A program made the position numbers and the translations under genes. Shown piece by piece: positions 1 to 5,271 of a stretch of DNA of 5,271 bases. Every line of letters begins with the position of its first letter. Positions within the stretch are counted from its first letter, which is position 1. Source of the stretch: Balneolaceae bacterium (GTDB lineage: Bacteria; Bacteroidota; Rhodothermia; Balneolales; Balneolaceae); the NCBI GenBank assembly GCA_007127395.1, contig SKZL01000271.1, forward strand, positions 1 to 5,271. Reading direction: 5' to 3'. The notes below the pieces were generated by a model that was given only the letters and a program-made list of their open reading frames with translations, had not been told where the DNA came from and made no database searches.

Positions 1-20
1 CAGCAAATAATATTGCATAT

Positions 21-39
21 ATCATTAAATAATAATGAT
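21..39. repeat. small AT-rich inverted repeat
   Basis: A perfect 7-bp inverted repeat: ATCATTA at 21-27 and TAATGAT at 33-39, around a 5-nt AATAA spacer. There is no T-run after it on either strand, so it does not look like an intrinsic terminator. In sequence this AT-rich it could be chance, or the tail of a gene lying left of the window. No function is assigned. Confidence 0.35.
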
Positions 40-98
40 GTACAGTCAGGTTAAGTTTTGTAGTTTTAAATAGATATTTGAAAATATGGTTCCGGTTT

Positions 99-120
99 TA
101 AAAAAAGGATAAAAAAAAGG
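99..120. repeat. tandem A-tract pair
   Basis: Two near-identical units, T followed by 7 or 8 A and then GG (99-108 and 110-120), lie 11 bp apart, about one helical turn. Phased A-tracts are known to bend DNA, so this could be a curved segment upstream of the promoter of the Hc1-like gene. The repeat is seen directly; bending and any regulatory role are inferred. Confidence 0.35.
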
Positions 121-140
121 CTGTATTTTATTGCCAGATT

Positions 141-190
141 GTTAACTTAAGCTTATCTATACAAGATAATTAGCTATTTAAGTTATCAAC
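141..190. repeat. nested imperfect inverted repeat upstream of the Hc1-like gene
   Basis: A 50-bp segment that folds on itself through four stem blocks: 141-143 with 188-190, 144-150 (AACTTAA) with 178-184 (TTAAGTT), 151-153 with 172-174, and 154-158 (TATCT) with 164-168 (AGATA). The loop is ATACA (159-163). All unpaired stem bases lie on the 3' side, as three 3-nt bulges (169-171, 175-177, 185-187). This gives 18 pairs, mostly A-T. It ends 57 bp before the start codon, so it is either an operator-like or cruciform site near the promoter or a structured leader, depending on where transcription starts. Confidence 0.5.
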
Positions 191-195
191 TATAT

Positions 196-208
196 GCGTT
201 TGTAACGC
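196..208 (+). other. short hairpin in the leader of the Hc1-like gene
   Basis: GCGTT (196-200) and AACGC (204-208) form a 5-bp stem with a 3-nt TGT loop. It lies 39 bp before the start codon, just after the larger nested repeat, and is the most GC-rich point of an otherwise AT-rich leader. If transcribed it could form a small mRNA hairpin that leaves the downstream ribosome site free. Confidence 0.35.
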
Positions 209-236
209 GCGAACAATTATCACAATTAAACTAACC

Positions 237-240
237 GGAG
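237..240 (+). promoter_or_regulatory. ribosome binding site of the Hc1-like gene
   Basis: GGAG seven bases before the ATG at 248. It is the best-spaced Shine-Dalgarno-like site for any gene in the window; the other genes have weak, badly spaced or no such motif. That supports the 248 start and fits a strongly translated small gene. Confidence 0.55.
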
Positions 241-247
241 AAATTCT

Positions 248-424
248 ATGAGTAGATTAGACGAAGTAAAAAATCTGATGACAGGTCTGGAAGAAGATCT
301 AGTAAAATTTTACGACAAAGGAAATAAAGCAGCCGGCACACGTGCCAGAAAGCAGCTTCAGGATCTGAAAAAACTTGCTCAGGATATCAGAATTGAGATT
401 CAGAACATGAAAAATGAAGGTTAA
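248..424 (+). CDS. Hc1-family histone H1-like small protein
   Basis: A complete 58-residue gene starting MSRLDEVKNL and ending IQNMKNEG, stop TAA. The central stretch FYDKGNKAAGTRARK followed by LKKLAQDIR matches the N-terminal part of the chlamydial histone-like protein Hc1 (KGNKAA..RVR, then a helix), and the length is usual for the 'histone H1' proteins annotated across Bacteroidota and relatives. It should be mostly helical, probably a helical hairpin that oligomerises. It has 12 Lys/Arg against 10 Asp/Glu, so it is only slightly basic, and it lacks the long Lys/Ala-rich C-terminal tail that binds DNA in chlamydial Hc1. DNA binding and nucleoid packaging are therefore a family label rather than something the residues prove. 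The start is set by GGAG seven bases upstream. The gene stands alone: a 5' leader rich in inverted repeats precedes it and an intrinsic terminator follows 22 bases after the stop. Confidence 0.88.
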   Translation: MSRLDEVKNLMTGLEEDLVKFYDKGNKAAGTRARKQLQDLKKLAQDIRIEIQNMKNEG

Positions 425-446
425 ACCCTGATTGTCAAGATCTTTT

Positions 447-478
447 AAAAAGCCACGGATAACGTGGCTTTTTTGTTT
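447..478 (+). terminator. intrinsic terminator of the Hc1-like gene
   Basis: AGCCACG (451-457) pairs with CGTGGCT (463-469) around the loop GATAA. Upstream A residues (447-450) extend the stem against the T-run (470-474), which continues TTTTTGTTT. A GC-rich stem followed directly by a U-tract is the standard Rho-independent form. It separates the Hc1-like gene from the PH-domain genes. Confidence 0.9.
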
Positions 479-519
479 CTATCCTATTTAACAAAACAAC
501 CCCTCCTTTCACTGCAATC

Positions 520-549
520 TTGGTTTCCTTTCTCAATATCTGTTATAAA
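520..549 (+). promoter_or_regulatory. possible promoter of the PH-domain gene pair
   Basis: TTGGTT (520-525) and TATAAA (544-549) lie 18 bp apart in the terminator-to-gene spacer, about 87 bp before the first PH gene. This resembles a general -35/-10 pair. No TAnnTTTG box typical of Bacteroidota was found in this spacer, so the assignment is weak. A promoter is expected somewhere in 479-635, because a terminator lies upstream and two co-oriented genes follow. Confidence 0.3.
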
Positions 550-635
550 GGATCATAATTGTTTGGCCTCAATGCTTCTCTCTGTTTCGTCTGTGTCTTA
601 CAACAGTTACCTTATAGGATCAATAAAATGTATAT

Positions 636-1115
636 ATGTCTGATCCCGATTTTCACAAACTGACTCCCAGAGCCATCAAGGTTTGGCAAATAAGTAACTT
701 CATTGGAAATGTTTTCTTCTTCGCCATACCGGTCGGATATATTTTTATGTTTGGATATTCTGACCATCACTTCTGGTTTGTAAATGCACTATTCCTCTTT
801 GTCCTGCTTTTTTGGCTCTTTTCGTTCTTATGGCTGCCACATTTGATCTGGAAAAACTGGAGGTATGCCGTCGATCAGAAAGAGATTGAGCTCAAACATG
901 GTGTCCTGGTGAAAACACATACCATGATTCCACTCAGTCGCGTTCAACATGTTGATACGAGACAAGGCCCCATTCTCAGATGGTATAAACTATCAACGGT
1001 AACCATCTCAACAGCTGCAACCACACATGAAATACCGGGACTCGATGCAGTCCTGGCAGATCGGGTCAGAAAACAAATTTCAACATACGCCAGATTAGCA
1101 GAAGAAGATGTCTGA
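636..1115 (+). CDS. ydbS: PH domain-containing membrane protein, YdbS type
   Basis: A 159-residue inner-membrane protein. It has two hydrophobic segments (about residues 19-41 and 47-70) forming a membrane hairpin, then a cytoplasmic bacterial PH domain (bPH_2 family, about 76-150). The domain shows the usual signature: YAVDQKEIELKHGVL, then a basic stretch, then IPLSRVQHVDTRQGP and a strand ending ISTA. The start is fixed by an in-frame TAG at 615-617, with ATG at 636 the first possible start after it. The AGGA at 616-619 is 16 bases away, too far to be a good ribosome site. The gene overlaps the next by 8 bases (its final bases hold ATGTCTGA), so the two are probably translationally coupled. 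In Bacillus the YdbS-YdbT pair is part of the sigma-W envelope-stress regulon and contributes to resistance to some antimicrobial peptides. Protein size, architecture and gene order match that pair. The biochemical activity of the family is unknown, and an envelope-protection role here is inferred. Confidence 0.85.
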   Translation: MSDPDFHKLTPRAIKVWQISNFIGNVFFFAIPVGYIFMFGYSDHHFWFVNALFLFVLLFWLFSFLWLPHLIWKNWRYAVDQKEIELKHGVLVKTHTMIPLSRVQHVDTRQGPILRWYKLSTVTISTAATTHEIPGLDAVLADRVRKQISTYARLAEEDV

Positions 1116-2616
1116 ATTTGAACGACAACATCCGGTTGCTGCTGTCAGTCGTGCATTTGCTCTCATACGAGGCAACATCGTTACTATTCTGATCTTTCTT
1201 TTTGTGGGTGCACAAAGTGAGAACTTCCCATTCCTTTGGTGGCTTGGTGCCGGTTTTAGCTTTTTACTCATTATGGGTGCTCTCAATTGGTGGCGTTTTT
1301 TGTATAAATTGGATGGGGATACACTTCACATCAAAAGTGGAATATTTGTCCGAAAAAACCTCTATCTCACTAAAGACAGAATTCAGGTAATTGATATTAC
1401 CAGCGGGATCATTCAACGAATGTTTGGCCTCGTAAAACTGGATATTCAAACAGCCGGGTCAAGTTCCAGACAGGCTGCATTAGATGCCATCTCACTTGAA
1501 AAAGCAACTGAAATCAATCGAATATTACGCCAAATTGATCCCCACGGTCCATTGTCGCAGGAGAGTGATGCAGATCCGGAGGGTGTGCCTGCAATCAGCA
1601 GTGACGATATCCGGAAAAGAATTGTGATGCCGAACAAAGAGTTACTTATCGCAGCTTCCACTTCCGGCAGTTTTGGAATTGCTCTTTCAATTTTAGCAAC
1701 TCTGTTTTCACAAATTGAACCCCTGATCAGTGAGTCGGTGATTTTTGAGTATATTTTTGACCTGCTTCCATCTCAGACAGATACGTTAATGATTATCTCA
1801 GTGATCTTGATCTTTATTATTTTTGCATGGCTTATCTCCTTTTTCAGCACACTTTTTAAGTATGGCAATTTTATCCTTGAAGTAAAAGAAAAAGAGATTG
1901 TAATAAGCCGTGGTATTTTTGAAAAGAAAAGAGTAACAATTCCCTACAATCGTATTCAGGCAATTCATATAACTGAGGGAGTTATTCGACAACCGCTCGG
2001 TTATGCCTCCATTCATCTTGAAAGTGCCGGATATGGTGATGAAAAAGGAACCGGGTCAATTGTACTCTATCCATTGATTCAAAAAGAGAGAATTCTTGCG
2101 CTGCTCAATGATGCTCTTCCGGATTATCAAAAAGAGATTCAGGGTGTTTCACCTCCAGCGCGATCGATCAGACGGTATATTCTTCGTACATCTTTTATCA
2201 TCACGATACTGACTGCTCTCGCATTCTGGTGGCTGCAATTAAATCTTCTGATATGGATCTTGCCTGTTATCTCCGTTTATTGGGGATGGCTCAGGTATAG
2301 TGACGCTGCAGTCGCCCGGGGTAACGACATCCTTCTGCTTAGAAGCCGCGGAATATCAAAATCGACCGCATATCTGAAAAAGAATCGTATTCAGGATCTA
2401 ACCATCGTTCAAAGCCCATTTCAAAAGATGCGAAATCTCTGTTCTGTGGTTGTATATGTGGCCTCAGGTGATCGCGGAAAATCGTTTAGTGTCCAGGATA
2501 TCGACTTACAGGAGGGTGAGAGAATGCTTACTGAGTTCAGAAAAGAGAGACCGGCAGTTGATGATCAGGCCAACCCAGTTCCAACAGGCATGGTACTGCT
2601 TCCCGGCTGGAATTGA
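1108..2616 (+). CDS. ydbT: triple PH-domain membrane protein, YdbT type
   Basis: A 502-residue membrane protein built from three repeats of a membrane hairpin followed by a bacterial PH domain (bPH_2). Hydrophobic pairs lie at about 23-35/41-60, 180-203/226-249 and 358-375/377-394. PH domains lie at about 62-143, 253-335 and 395-476. Each PH domain carries the same core: DRIQVIDI (90-97), NRIQAIHI (281-288) and NRIQDLTI (427-434). Each has an SGIF-, RGIF- or RGIS-like turn 18 to 22 residues before the core. An acidic, proline-containing linker (about 144-168) joins the first PH domain to the second hairpin. The third domain is the most divergent: its segment SPFQKMRNLC replaces the GxI.R..G pattern of the other two. 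The ATG at 1108 overlaps the end of the ydbS-type gene by 8 bases, with only a weak AGAAG-like site before it, suggesting reinitiation and a joint complex of the two proteins. The size is close to Bacillus YdbT (about 490 residues). The function is not biochemically defined; protection against membrane-active peptides is known for the Bacillus pair and only inferred here. Confidence 0.86.
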   Translation: MSEFERQHPVAAVSRAFALIRGNIVTILIFLFVGAQSENFPFLWWLGAGFSFLLIMGALNWWRFLYKLDGDTLHIKSGIFVRKNLYLTKDRIQVIDITSGIIQRMFGLVKLDIQTAGSSSRQAALDAISLEKATEINRILRQIDPHGPLSQESDADPEGVPAISSDDIRKRIVMPNKELLIAASTSGSFGIALSILATLFSQIEPLISESVIFEYIFDLLPSQTDTLMIISVILIFIIFAWLISFFSTLFKYGNFILEVKEKEIVISRGIFEKKRVTIPYNRIQAIHITEGVIRQPLGYASIHLESAGYGDEKGTGSIVLYPLIQKERILALLNDALPDYQKEIQGVSPPARSIRRYILRTSFIITILTALAFWWLQLNLLIWILPVISVYWGWLRYSDAAVARGNDILLLRSRGISKSTAYLKKNRIQDLTIVQSPFQKMRNLCSVVVYVASGDRGKSFSVQDIDLQEGERMLTEFRKERPAVDDQANPVPTGMVLLPGWN

Positions 2617-2703
2617 TCTCTAACAGGGAGTTTCTCAACGATACTCAAACAGATATTCATGATTACATTAACACCGAACTCACGATATTTATCGAAATAG
2701 CCA

Positions 2704-2711
2704 TATATTTG
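2704..2711 (+). promoter_or_regulatory. possible Bacteroidota-type -7 box before the creatininase-family gene
   Basis: TATATTTG fits the TAnnTTTG -7 consensus of Bacteroidota promoters and lies 64 bp before the ATG at 2776, a sensible leader length. No TTG is found at the expected -33 distance, so only half the promoter is recognisable. It would give the creatininase-family gene its own transcript, separate from the PH-domain pair that ends at 2616. No intrinsic terminator is visible between them, so read-through is also possible. Confidence 0.35.
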
Positions 2712-2775
2712 CTAACATTGACACAACTTTTACACCAAAAACCGAAATCAAATCTAATGATAAATTCTTGACAAT

Positions 2776-3537
2776 ATGAGACCTTATATCCTTGCTGAGA
2801 GTAATTGGAAAACCCTTCGGGATCAAGAAGTAAATATTGCTGTTTTACCATGGGGAGCTACAGAGGCTCACAATTACCACCTGCCGTATGCTACGGATAA
2901 CATTCAGGTGGAAGCAATTGCAAACGAGGCCGGAAATATTGCATGGAGCAATGGAGCCGCCGTAACGATTTTGCCTGTGATCCCCTTTGGTGTAAATACC
3001 GGACAAGCTGATATCAAACTGGATATGAATCTGAACCCATCCACTCAGATGATCATATTGAGAGATCTTATAACGGTGTTGAACCGTCAGGGCATCCAAA
3101 AGCTATTGGTACTGAATGGTCACGGTGGCAACAACTTTAAACCGCTTCTTCGCGAACTCGGATTAGAGTTTCCAAATATGTTTTTATCACTCTGCAACTG
3201 GTTTCAGATTGCAAAAAGCAATGTGTCATTCACTGAAGAGGGTGATCATGCCGATGAAATGGAAACCAGTCTGATGCTCTATCTGAAACCTGAACTTATC
3301 CGCCCGTTAAATGAAGCCGGCGATGGTAAAGAGAGAGAATCGGTGATTACAGGCATCAGAGAGGGATGGGCCTGGGCAGAGCGCCAATGGTCTCTGGTTA
3401 CGGAAGATACCGGTATCGGAAACCCAAAAAATGCAACTCCGGAAAAAGGAGAAGAGATCTTCAGGGTTGTATCTGAGAAAGTAGCTTCTCTGATTATCGA
3501 GATCTCGAATATGGATCTGGATAATAAATACAGGTAA
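2776..3537 (+). CDS. creatininase family protein (metal-dependent amidohydrolase)
   Basis: A 253-residue cytosolic enzyme of the creatininase/formamidase fold, the usual length for the family. Motifs in order: PWGATEAHNYHLPYATD (25-41), supplying Glu30, His32 and Asp41; the loop LNGHGGN (113-119), with His116; and GDHADEMETS (156-165), with His158 and Glu163. These match the divalent-metal ligands of creatininase (Glu34, His36, Asp45, His120 in Pseudomonas) and the conserved ETS motif of the family. Members open cyclic amides or hydrolyse formamides and peptide amides: creatininase itself, ArfB of archaeal flavin/F420 synthesis, and MftE of mycofactocin maturation. The substrate here cannot be read from the sequence. 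NGHGGN rather than the NGHYEN of true creatininase argues against creatinine. There is no signal peptide. An in-frame TAA at 2761-2763 leaves ATG 2776 as the first possible start, and no Shine-Dalgarno motif precedes it. There are no mycofactocin, F420 or creatine-pathway neighbours, so context gives no substrate clue. Confidence 0.88.
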   Translation: MRPYILAESNWKTLRDQEVNIAVLPWGATEAHNYHLPYATDNIQVEAIANEAGNIAWSNGAAVTILPVIPFGVNTGQADIKLDMNLNPSTQMIILRDLITVLNRQGIQKLLVLNGHGGNNFKPLLRELGLEFPNMFLSLCNWFQIAKSNVSFTEEGDHADEMETSLMLYLKPELIRPLNEAGDGKERESVITGIREGWAWAERQWSLVTEDTGIGNPKNATPEKGEEIFRVVSEKVASLIIEISNMDLDNKYR

Positions 3538-3600
3538 ATTTTGATTTTTTAGTGTTGAGTTAAGTTGGATCCAATAGTCTAGAGAGGAGATCAATCTTTG

Positions 3601-3707
3601 GGGGTTTTGGTGTCAAACATCACTGAACCCTGCACTCCCGATCCCGTCAGCTTTCGGGACGGGACTGTCGCTGCGCTCCAGTCGTTGGCCCCTGAAACCA
3701 AAAACCC
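3601..3707. repeat. palindromic intergenic element with terminal inverted repeats
   Basis: A 107-bp segment with imperfect terminal inverted repeats: 3601-3615 (GGGGTTTTGGTGTCA) against 3693-3707 (TGAAACCAAAAACCC), 13 of 15 positions complementary. Inside are two more stems: TCCCGTC (3642-3648) with GACGGGA (3658-3664), and GACTG (3663-3667) with CAGTC (3679-3683) around TCGCTGCGCTC. The core is clearly more GC-rich than its surroundings. It lies between the ends of two convergent genes, a typical place for REP-like or MITE-like dispersed palindromes. It encodes no credible protein. It could also act as a bidirectional terminator region, although neither stem is followed by a strong T-run. 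Confidence 0.5.
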
Positions 3708-3721
3708 TTCAGAGCTCATCA

Positions 3722-3740
3722 TTCAATGTTCGACATTGAA
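3722..3740 (-). terminator. hairpin just past the gcvP stop
   Basis: TTCAATGT (3722-3729) and ACATTGAA (3733-3740) form a perfect 8-bp stem with a 3-nt loop. It begins 4 bases after the gcvP stop codon on the minus strand. Its position suggests a role in ending or protecting the gcvP transcript, but no U-run follows on the minus strand, so it is not a standard intrinsic terminator. It may act as a 3' stabilising hairpin or belong to the adjoining palindromic element. Confidence 0.45.
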
Positions 3741-3744
3741 ACTT

Positions 3745-5271
3745 CTATCCGATCTCCTGCCCTTCTGCATAAGCATCCATCGGCAGACAGGTACACATCA
3801 GATTCCTGTCGCCATAAGCATCGTCAACACGGCTTACATGAGGCCAAAACTTATTGAACCTCAAATGTGCCAGTGGAAATACAGCTTTCTCCCTTGAATA
3901 GGGTTTATTCCACTCATCCGATATGGCAACCCTCATTGTATGAGGGGCGTTTTTGAGAACATTGTTCTCCTGATCCGCCAAACCCTCTTCGATCTCTTTA
4001 ATTTCATTCCGAATTCCGATCATCGCTTCACAGAAACGATCCAGTTCAGCCTGAGACTCACTCTCTGTCGGCTCAATCATAAGAGTACCGGCAACAGGAA
4101 ATGACATCGTTGGTGCGTGAAATCCATAATCCATCAAACGCTTCGCAACATCTGTGGCTTCGATCCCTGCACTCTGTTTAAAACTGCGCACATCAATGAT
4201 AAACTCATGTGCACTCCGGTTATTTTTACCGGTATAGAGAACCGGATAGTGATCCTTCAGGCGGTCTTTCAGATAATTGGCATTCAATATTGCTACCTCC
4301 GTTGCTTTTTTCAGGCCGGGCTCACCCATCATCTGAATGTATGCATGTGATATGGTCAGAATACTGGCACTTCCCCATGGCGCCGAGCTAATGGCAGGTA
4401 TTGCTTTTTCACCACCTGTCGGGATAACATCATGGCCCGGTAAAAACGGTACCAGTTTCTCCACTACTCCGATCGGCCCCATACCCGGTCCTCCTCCGCC
4501 ATGCGGTATGCAGAATGTCTTATGAAGATTCAGATGACAAACATCGGCTCCGATCTCAGCAGGGGATGTCCAGCCGATCTGCGCATTCATATTGGCTCCA
4601 TCCATATAGACCAGGCCACCATGCTGATGAATGATCTCGCAAATTTCACGGATATCCTCTTCAAATACACCGTGTGTGGACGGGTATGTAACCATCAATC
4701 CTGCCAAACGATCGCTGTACTTTTCCACCTTATCGCGCAGATCATCCAGATCAATATTTCCTTTGTCATCACATTTGGTAACTACAACATCCATTCCCGC
4801 CATAACCGCACTTGCCGGGTTTGTACCATGTGCTGAAGAAGGAACGATCGTAACGTTTCTCTGATGATCTCCATTGTCATGGTGATATCCACGAATTGTC
4901 ATCAATCCTGCATACTCTCCTTGTGCACCGGAGTTTGGTTGCAGAGATACTTTTTTAAAGCCTGTAATCACTGACAACCACCTGTCAAGCTCATCAAAGA
5001 TCTGATGGTAGCCCTCTGCCTGATCCACCGGTGCAAAAGGATGAATCTTGCCAAACTCAGGCCAAGTAAGGGGTATCATCTCAGCTGTTGCATTTAATTT
5101 CATTGTGCATGAACCGAGAGAAATCATGGAGTGTGTGAGGTCCAGGTCTCTGTTTTCCAGCTCTTTCAAATATCTCAACATCTCATGCTCTGAATGAAAC
5201 TGGTTAAACACCGGATGATCCAGATAAGAACTCTTCCGGGTCAGTTTATCCGGCAGTGAAACCTTTATATC
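3745..5271 (-). CDS. gcvP: glycine dehydrogenase (decarboxylating), P protein of the glycine cleavage system, C-terminal part
   Basis: The C-terminal 508 residues of GcvP; the reading frame is open to the right edge, so the start and roughly the first 450 residues of the usual ~960 lie outside. Position 5211 (GTG) is an internal valine, because 20 more in-frame codons precede it ([10 protein letters not shown] onward). P protein uses PLP to decarboxylate glycine and passes the aminomethyl group to the lipoyl arm of H protein, as part of the GcvPHT-Lpd complex feeding one-carbon units to folate. Visible hallmarks are [62 protein letters not shown], and [16 protein letters not shown]. The PLP-binding lysine is in NLHKTF (codon 4519-4521), with the glycine-rich loop directly after it. 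Further on are [18 protein letters not shown] and EPTESES, then the C-terminal [10 protein letters not shown]. The form FN.FHSE.EM.RY before LGSCTMK marks the single-chain type rather than the split GcvPA/GcvPB type. The frame is intact, with stop TAG. The promoter is out of view, so no glycine riboswitch can be assessed. Confidence 0.97.
   Translation of the reverse strand, partial: DIKVSLPDKLTRKSSYLDHPVFNQFHSEHEMLRYLKELENRDLDLTHSMISLGSCTMKLNATAEMIPLTWPEFGKIHPFAPVDQAEGYHQIFDELDRWLSVITGFKKVSLQPNSGAQGEYAGLMTIRGYHHDNGDHQRNVTIVPSSAHGTNPASAVMAGMDVVVTKCDDKGNIDLDDLRDKVEKYSDRLAGLMVTYPSTHGVFEEDIREICEIIHQHGGLVYMDGANMNAQIGWTSPAEIGADVCHLNLHKTFCIPHGGGGPGMGPIGVVEKLVPFLPGHDVIPTGGEKAIPAISSAPWGSASILTISHAYIQMMGEPGLKKATEVAILNANYLKDRLKDHYPVLYTGKNNRSAHEFIIDVRSFKQSAGIEATDVAKRLMDYGFHAPTMSFPVAGTLMIEPTESESQAELDRFCEAMIGIRNEIKEIEEGLADQENNVLKNAPHTMRVAISDEWNKPYSREKAVFPLAHLRFNKFWPHVSRVDDAYGDRNLMCTCLPMDAYAEGQEIG

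Larger units (their letters stand above)
3585..3758. repeat. 8-bp inverted repeat flanking the convergent gap
   Basis: AGGAGATC (3585-3592) and its exact complement GATCTCCT (3751-3758) bracket the whole palindrome-rich gap. The right copy lies in the last codons of gcvP, so it is constrained by coding, and the match may be coincidence. It is recorded because it encloses the other inverted repeats concentrically. Confidence 0.2.

Noticed and set aside
195..202. TGCGTTTG as a -7 promoter box for the Hc1-like gene
   Set aside because: It differs from TAnnTTTG at a key base, has no TTG at the -33 distance and lies inside a small hairpin. Two other near-matches (53-60 and 73-80) also fail at one key base and lack a partner.
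1095..2016. Minus-strand frames of 61-72 codons opposite the PH-domain genes
   Set aside because: They lie wholly within well-supported membrane-protein genes, show no independent start signals and no known motifs.
2683..2694. CGAT-ATTT-ATCG mini-palindrome before the creatininase-family gene
   Set aside because: A 4-bp stem in AT-rich DNA is expected by chance and nothing else supports it as a terminator or operator.
2663..3099. Minus-strand frames over the creatininase-family gene and its leader
   Set aside because: They are antisense to a gene with clear family motifs and have no features of their own.
3598..3897. Open frame on the + strand starting at TTG, with a GGAG-like site upstream
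   Set aside because: Its first half is the palindromic intergenic element and its second half is antisense to the gcvP end. The composition is low-credibility and no family is recognised. Palindromic elements often yield such frames.
4117..4864. Several + strand open frames of 60-111 codons opposite gcvP
   Set aside because: They are antisense shadows of a strongly conserved gcvP reading frame, with no recognisable domains or ribosome sites.
5209..5211. GTG as a true start of a shorter gcvP product
   Set aside because: The frame continues 20 codons further to the window edge with family-like sequence, so this is an internal valine of a gene cut by the window.

Overview
The window looks like a chromosomal segment from the Bacteroidota/Balneolota/Rhodothermota side of the bacterial tree. 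Four things point there: a 58-residue Hc1-type 'histone H1' gene of the kind common in that group, weak or absent Shine-Dalgarno sites at most starts, a TAnnTTTG-type -7 box upstream of one gene, and a moderately AT-rich composition. This placement is an inference; there is no rRNA in the window and no alignment was run.

Layout, left to right. Positions 1-247 are an AT-rich leader holding A-tracts, a small inverted repeat and an unusual 50-bp nested inverted repeat. They lead into the small Hc1-like gene (248-424, +), which is closed by a clear intrinsic terminator at 447-478. After a pyrimidine-rich spacer come two overlapping + strand genes (636-1115 and 1108-2616) for membrane proteins with bacterial PH domains. 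They form a YdbS/YdbT-type pair that together carries four copies of one module (membrane hairpin plus PH domain). A 159-bp gap with a possible -7 box precedes a creatininase-family metal-dependent amidohydrolase (2776-3537, +). On the opposite strand, converging on it, is the C-terminal half of the glycine cleavage system P protein GcvP (stop at 3745, running off the right edge). The 207-bp convergent gap contains a cluster of inverted repeats, locally GC-rich, that looks like a dispersed palindromic intergenic element, plus a perfect 8-bp-stem hairpin just past the gcvP stop.

How the genes relate. Only the two PH-domain genes are clearly one transcription unit (8-nt overlap). In Bacillus the corresponding pair belongs to the cell-envelope stress response and gives resistance to certain antimicrobial peptides; a membrane-protective role here is an inference. 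The Hc1-like gene has its own terminator. The creatininase homologue and gcvP are probably independent housekeeping or metabolic genes. I see no CRISPR array, tRNA, rRNA, transposase, phage gene or toxin-antitoxin pair. The window is mostly ordinary core genome; the most unusual points are the structured leader of the Hc1-like gene and the palindromic element at 3601-3707.
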